Assembly (NCBI GenBank): GCA_007922195.1 | Contig: ML681989.1 | Span: 41,473,754 to 41,537,753 of the forward strand | Source: Podocnemis expansa | Lineage: Eukaryota; Chordata; Testudines; Podocnemididae | Direction of reading: 5' to 3' | Length of the DNA: 64,000 nt | Shown: positions 58,981 to 64,000 of the stretch, one piece after another | Layout: each line of letters begins with the position of its first letter | How positions within the stretch are numbered: the stretch's first letter is position 1 | Made by a program: the position numbers and the translations under genes | Notes under the pieces: generated by a model | Told to the model about the DNA's origin: nothing | What the model saw: only the letters and a program-made list of their open reading frames with translations | The model's database searches: none

Positions 58981-59037
58981 CCAGAAGAGTAACCATGTTA
59001 GTCTATCTCAGCAAAATGAACAAGGAGTTCAGCCCCT

Positions 59038-59083
<46 letters not shown>

Positions 59084-59100
59084 GTTTTTTTGTAGCATTT
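58981..59100 (-). mobile_element. SINE/LINE tail fragment interrupted by (GT)n
   Basis: AGAAGAGTAACCATGTTAGT and TATCTCAGCAAAATGAACAA match the retroposon family. A GT microsatellite (59039-59082) then replaces or expands the middle, followed by TTTGTAGCATTTCTGGGAG. Confidence 0.65.
59039..59082. repeat. (GT)n microsatellite
   Basis: Uninterrupted GT run of 44 nt. Confidence 0.95.
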
Positions 59101-59980
59101 CTGGGAGGAGAAGAGACTGTATAGGGTTACTACCTCCCCCGAATCCTGCATATGTAGGCAAGAAGGGGTGGGAAGTTAACTACTTCAGCCCTCCAATGTG
59201 TCAATCAGAACAGCAATACCAGGGAAAGCCTGGTATGGGATACTCTGGCCCCAGAGTAGGAGGAAACCAAGCAGCAGTTTTACTTATAATTATTGGGTAT
59301 TGGGAGTATTTACAAAAAAGCAAATCAAACTTTTTGGTAGCTCTGAGGGTGGCAGATGTTTTATTATCCTAAAATCACATAATGAAAGCATTATTTTGTT
59401 TGAAAAAAAAAGGCCTTTAATTAGGGAATATTTTGGATTTCTACAGTTCATTAAATATTTTGTCATTCCACAAAAAATAAATTCTGTATCAGAATGACTT
59501 ATTAACTTGTTTCCAAACTACAAGCTGCTAGGAATGTAAGCATTTAGAGGATAAAAGGAGAGATTAACTATTAATGTAATATGTCTGCAATATTTGACAC
59601 CCTACTTAGCATGACCATTATCTGCTACAGCCTACAAAATTTATTCTTCATGCGCCCACTGTATTGCCAAAATGCCATATGGCCATGCTTGTTTTTCTTC
59701 AAATAATTTTTACATAAACAGCTGGTGAACTGTTTTCATTGTAACACAGCACATATTTTTTGAGACAGTTAGGAAGGATTGATGTAACTCTAGTTACTGC
59801 CATGCTTTCATGTCAGAGTTGCAAGGAAACTTGTATGTATTATTCAAAAACTGGAAGACTAGTCTGTTTTTCTCTTTACAGACTCCTGAGTGAAAGAATT
59901 CCATATGTAACTGTGTCTCTTTCAAAATTTTTAGATATATTCTTTGAAATAAAGGTTAATTGTTAATATTGATTAACCTT
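59101..59980. other. Unique stretch
   Basis: No gene or repeat recognised, apart from a 10-bp inverted repeat AAAGGTTAAT / ATTAACCTTT at 59951-59981. Confidence 0.4.
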
Positions 59981-60790
59981 TGTCAGAGGATGCACCCCAC
60001 CCAGTATACACACACTCTTATAATGTGATCTGGGTAACTTTCTTATTCATCTTTGCAATGTAATTTTATGGTTTAATGCAAAATATGCCAAGTGCGATTT
60101 TTATGAATGCTCATGACATGCTCTGCATTATTGTTATGGTATCATGCTTCCTATAAGATCATACTTGTATACAGAATGAAATAGGTTCCCAAAGGAATTT
60201 CACAAGGCTCAGGTAGGAGCAAGTAATCAGGGTAGAGGAGCGCGAGTCTGCAGTAAAGACGTGCATGACAAAGACAATGTGTATTACACTACCTGGCCCA
60301 AGAAGGAAAGACCGTGATACAACAGATCACCTGACCCCAGAAAGAGGGGTGGTTGGAGACAGAATATAAAGTTTTAAAGCTGGTTGAGTGGCTTTTTTGA
60401 AACATCTCCATCTACAAGCAAGGACTAGGTCCTACCCATAGAAGAGTTGATACTAGCTAGAAATCACCATAGCCAAATTTGACTGGTGAGCTGAGAATAA
60501 CTGTAGTAGTAATTTTAGGTTTGATTATGAATTCTCTTTTATTTGCTTGTTGTAACTCCTGACTGGTTGATTGAACATTCATTTGCTATATACTCACTTA
60601 AAATCATGTTGTAATCAATAAACTAGTGTTTGTTTTATCTAAAACTGTGTGTGTCTTAGAGAGAGAGAGAGAATGGATATGTGGATGCCTCATTTAGAGT
60701 AGAAACTGGTTGCATATAATTTTCTTTGTTAAACTGATGGACTGCTATAAATGAGCCTGCAGTGATTTGGAAACGGTCTCTGCATGATGG
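59981..60790 (+). repeat. Probable old LTR (class III-like)
   Basis: TG-initiated text (TGTCAGAGGATGCACC) with GTTATGGTATCATGCTTCC and, 600 bp on, TGTAATCAATAAACTAGTG carrying an AATAAA signal near 60617, then TGTTTTATCTAAAACTGTGT. Composition and signal order suit a plus-strand LTR. End and target duplication not found. A GA microsatellite lies near 60658-60672. Confidence 0.4.
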
Positions 60791-62141
60791 TAGTTCCTGG
60801 TGCCTCAGGCTCCAGGATGAAGATGGAATAGACATAAAAACCTTTCACCATGTTTGGAAAATTCACAAATGAAGGCCTTCTGCTCATAATCCATTGCCTG
60901 GGCCAGAGTACACACTGGAAGCTAGTGCAGACTATCCCATGAGTAGGGGAGTCCACCAAGCAAAGCAGGGTAAATTAGGGTCAAGGAGTGGGGGGTTGGG
61001 GATGCACAGTGACACAGCAGACCAGTTTCTGGGAGGACAACATCACAACCTTATATAAAGTAGTCAAGCTATAAATGGTTGTAAAGACAGGATTTTTCCT
61101 TTTAATAAATTGGTGATTAAAAGCAGTAGCATTCAAAAGGGGTGACATTATCCAGACTAAATCAGAGTTTACTGATGTCAAAGGAGTTATTTCAGATTTG
61201 CACAGTAGCACTTTTATTTTCATTTGCATTTTTTTTTCCATAGGTACTTTGTAATGAACAAAACTGGGACTAGCAAAGCTGAGTAAGATTGTGTCTTTGA
61301 AATATATTCCCTGGCTCAGTCCACTAGGCTTTCTTCATAGGGCCTGGGATAAAGCCCATTGAAGTCAAATGGAGTCTTCCCATATACTTTAGTAGAGTTC
61401 CACTCAGGCTATATATAAATATAAATATTCCCAGGGAAGTCAAAGGACTTACTCACTTACACAGCATTGTGCCTCTCACTTGTAAATAAAGATGATGCAT
61501 GTAGTAGCTCTTCCAAAAAAAAAAGATATACTAGAAAGGAGAGAAAAATATAAAGTGAGACCCAAAATGCCACTTTTAAGAACTGAGCCATTACTTATAG
61601 TTTTAAATTATTTGAAGATATTAGAAATGGTTAAGTAATCTTGCAAGCTTTTGGCAGAAGATGAAGGCAGATATTTGCCTATGAAACCTAGAGATATATT
61701 GAAAGAAGAATACCATGGAAAACATTTCTGCCTTCAGATACTTATGTGAAGTAGACTGATGATTTAGGACTTGGTGTGAATGACCTAATCTTTATAAATT
61801 TAGGGCCTTGCTTATATGAATACCTCAATTCTCAGGCGGTATATTGACTTGATTGGGGACAATGTACACCTGAGTAAAGAGGGCTGAATCAAGACCTTAG
61901 TAATTGTCCAAATGGAGTACACTTGTTCTGGCCCTGGAGCAAAACATGCCTCACTTACAGAATCCAGATGTCACCTGTAACACAAGCATATTTATGAACC
62001 AAAAGAATAGATAGGTATCTCGTGGGATTTCAAAGCAGTTAAAAAGGCTAGGCACCTAATTACAAGTGACATAGGTGCTTTTGAAAACCATATCTGCAAC
62101 TTTAGGCTCACAAAGACTATAAGAGAATCAATGGTTGTTTG
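60791..62141. other. Unique stretch
   Basis: No gene or repeat recognised. Confidence 0.45.
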
Positions 62142-63697
62142 TTCTAGAGTAGGGGGTCTCAAATATGCAGCCACAGGCCGCATGCGGCCTGCAGAGCTGC
62201 CCCCTGCGGCCCCTGATAACCCCCAGAATCCTGCGGCTCCCACCTTTCCAACCCTGGGGTTTTCTGCAGATGGAGACCAAGCAGCCTCACCTCCCCCCTG
62301 TGTTATCAGCCACTGACAGGGAGGAGCTGAACTCCTGCCTGGGAGCTCTCCCGTTCATATGCAGCAGTTGATTGCCCTATTCACATGCAGCTCTTGATCA
62401 GGAACTGCCCTATTCACATGCAACAGCTGAAGCAGGGTGAACTGTCCAGAGAAAGCTCAGATGGGGGGGGGCCTTAAAGGAGGGCGGCCTGAGCCTGTGG
62501 GGAGGGTTCACTGGGGGCTCCATTCTGGGGAAGCACCAGAAAGCCCCATCACTAGCCACAGCATGACCCCCAGGTCTTTCCCCGCTGCCAGTCCCGGCAC
62601 AGGCTGGGAGTGTTTCCCCCCAGGAGGGTGCGGTAGTGTTTTTTTCTTCTGCTCACCCCAGTGCTGCTAAATTCTTGCAGGAAGGGCATGTTTTCTCCTT
62701 TGCCAGCCCCACTCAGCCAAATTCAACCAGGCAGGTGGGTGGCAGTTGTTTCCCCTTCTGCCAACCCCAGAGCAGCTAAGTTCAGGTGGGCGGGGAGTGT
62801 TTTCCCCTATGCTAGCCCCACCACAGCCAAATTCAAGTGGGCAGGCAGGCAGGGGGTGTTTCCCCCTGTGCCGACCCCAGCACAGCAAAATTCAGGTGGA
62901 CAAGGGGTGTTTCCCCCTCTGCCAACCCCAGCATGGCCAAATTTGAGCAGGGGGTGGGCAGGGTGTTTCCCCCACCACCAGTCCCAGTGCTGCCCCCAGG
63001 GCCAGGCAGCGGGCTGCTTGTTTATGGTTCTGTGGAGGGCTCTGACCAAACTGTTTGCAGCCTGTCCTGGGATGTGGCTGCTTTCCTCCCCTCCTGGCTT
63101 GGGATACATGCAGCCCCCTCTTTTTAAAACAAAAAAAACAAAAATTTTCTAAAACAATTGAATTTTGTTTAAAAAACTAAAACCTTTATACAAATTTAAT
63201 TTCAATTAAATTTAATTCAATTTTAATAAATCAAACTGCAATTAATTTATTTCAATTAACATCAATTTGAATTCAATAAATTAAATTTTAATTTAATTTT
63301 AGTTAAATTAACTGGTGGTCCTTCAGGGTTTCAGAAAGTATATTTTTTGCCCTCAAACCAAAAAAGATTGGGAAGCACTGATTTATAATGCAAAATTTTA
63401 AGTGTGTTTGTTTACTCTTTGTCTTTTTGATGATTTTGCCATCTTGAATGGAAGTAATTCTAAAAGGAAATGTGTGTTTTGGCTTTGGAAAGACTGACAA
63501 AATTAGCACAGACTTCACGTTACAGTTTCAAAATAGTTAATAAATTGACTTTTATTAGCATACTATATTACTCTTCATTTTTTACTGTACTTCCGCATCA
63601 TTGTATGTAAAGGTTTCAGTGGTGTGGCCCTTGGGCCAATATCCTAGTCCTCATGTGGCCCTCAAGGTGCTTTGAGTTTGAGAGCCCTGTTCTAGAG
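62142..63697. mobile_element. hAT element, 1540 bp, TSD TTCTAGAG
   Basis: Element 62150-63689 has termini TAGGGGGTCTCAAA and TTTGAGAGCCCTG, with perfect 8-bp duplications TTCTAGAG at 62142-62149 and 63690-63697. Interior: GC-rich part with CCGCATGCGGCCTGCAGAGC, a minisatellite (62650-62990) and an A/T-rich part with AATTTAATT repeats. TGGGAAGCACTG near 63370 resembles the right end of another hAT. No transposase. Confidence 0.92.
62650..62990. repeat. Minisatellite inside hAT, alternating 51/59-bp units
   Basis: Six diverged units. The AGCCAAATTCA-like marker recurs at 62715, 62774, 62825, 62884 and 62935, spacings 59, 51, 59, 51. The shared TGTTTCCCC motif lies between markers. Confidence 0.85.
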
Positions 63698-63711
63698 TGA
63701 GTAGTTTATGC

Positions 63712-64000
63712 CAGTGCTTTTCAGCCAGGGTATGACTATCTCTAGAATACTCAGAAGTCTTTCAAGAGGTACATTGATTCCTGTAGATAGTTGCTTAGTT
63801 TTATTATAGGTTACATAACAAAACATTAGCAAAATCAGCACAGACTAAAAGTTCGTACAAACAATTACTTGTTTACAATGTTGTATATACTATCAAGCAA
63901 GTATGATGTTTATACTCAATTTTTTTAGTAAGTATATGATAAAAATGAGAAAGCAAGCAATTTTCCAGTAAAAGTGTGGCATGGCACTTTTGCAGACTTA
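63712..64000 (+). mobile_element. Probable hAT element running off the window
   Basis: Starts CAGTGCTTTTCAGCC, a hAT-type terminus, 14 bp after the previous element's duplication. The right end is outside the window. Confidence 0.5.

Noticed and set aside
62661..63152. 163-residue plus-strand frame with repeats
   Set aside because: Translation of the hAT internal minisatellite; unit spacings alternate 51 and 59 bp and do not keep frame.

Overview
The window is repeat-dense, AT-rich vertebrate DNA from a sauropsid, best fitting a turtle or crocodilian. The evidence is CR1 LINEs ending in the ATCATAG/AATCATAG motif, a tRNA-headed SINE with a CR1 tail, many SINE/LINE 3' tails of the type ending GTTAGTCTTTAAGTGCC.., hAT MITEs with 8-bp target duplications, and many MITEs with GGCTATGTCTACAC-like ends. 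I cannot choose between turtle and crocodilian from sequence alone. I found no convincing host exon, tRNA, rRNA or CRISPR. Every protein-like signal belongs to a mobile element. The window reads as intergenic or deep-intronic DNA. It contains one assembly gap (10 N, 41472-41481).

Layout. 0-5 kb: GC-rich filler and palindrome-rich MITEs, a SINE tail with a 20-bp target duplication, and a decayed minus-strand CR1. 5-12 kb: mostly unique AT-rich DNA with a hAT MITE and a 1.6-kb 5'-truncated CR1 with recognisable reverse transcriptase. 12-19 kb: GC-rich repeat, a palindrome MITE, several hAT MITEs and two LTR-like stretches. 20-26 kb: a minus-strand Ty3/Gypsy-like element (gag, then integrase, then start of RT), split by a hAT element whose transposase pseudogene was itself hit by two palindrome MITEs. 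26-31 kb: a 1.5-kb palindrome MITE with a SINE inside, another palindrome MITE, an L3/CR1 fragment and a hAT MITE. 32-38.5 kb: two related solo LTRs in opposite orientation, each with a reading frame repeating LEELPSAED-like motifs, flanking CR1 copies and more palindrome MITEs. 39-47 kb: palindrome MITE, a hAT element holding the gapped CA repeat, then mostly unique DNA and a SINE cluster. 47.5-53.6 kb: a decayed provirus with two 533-bp LTRs. 54-64 kb: a solo LTR with perfect target duplication, two long hAT elements, another palindrome MITE, SINE tails and a probable LTR.

The most unusual signal is the palindrome MITE group. About a dozen copies share near-identical GGCTATG..CATAGCC ends and 3-bp target duplications, yet fall into core types. 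The repeated core unit in all of them fits one 14-nt rule: TTA-NN-TCGA-N'N'-TAA (N'N' is the reverse complement of NN). Only the NN pair differs between types (TT, GT, AA, AG, AT). Most central CpGs have decayed to TCAA or TTGA. These MITEs are inserted in CR1, hAT, provirus and LTR-like sequence, so they were active after those elements arrived.
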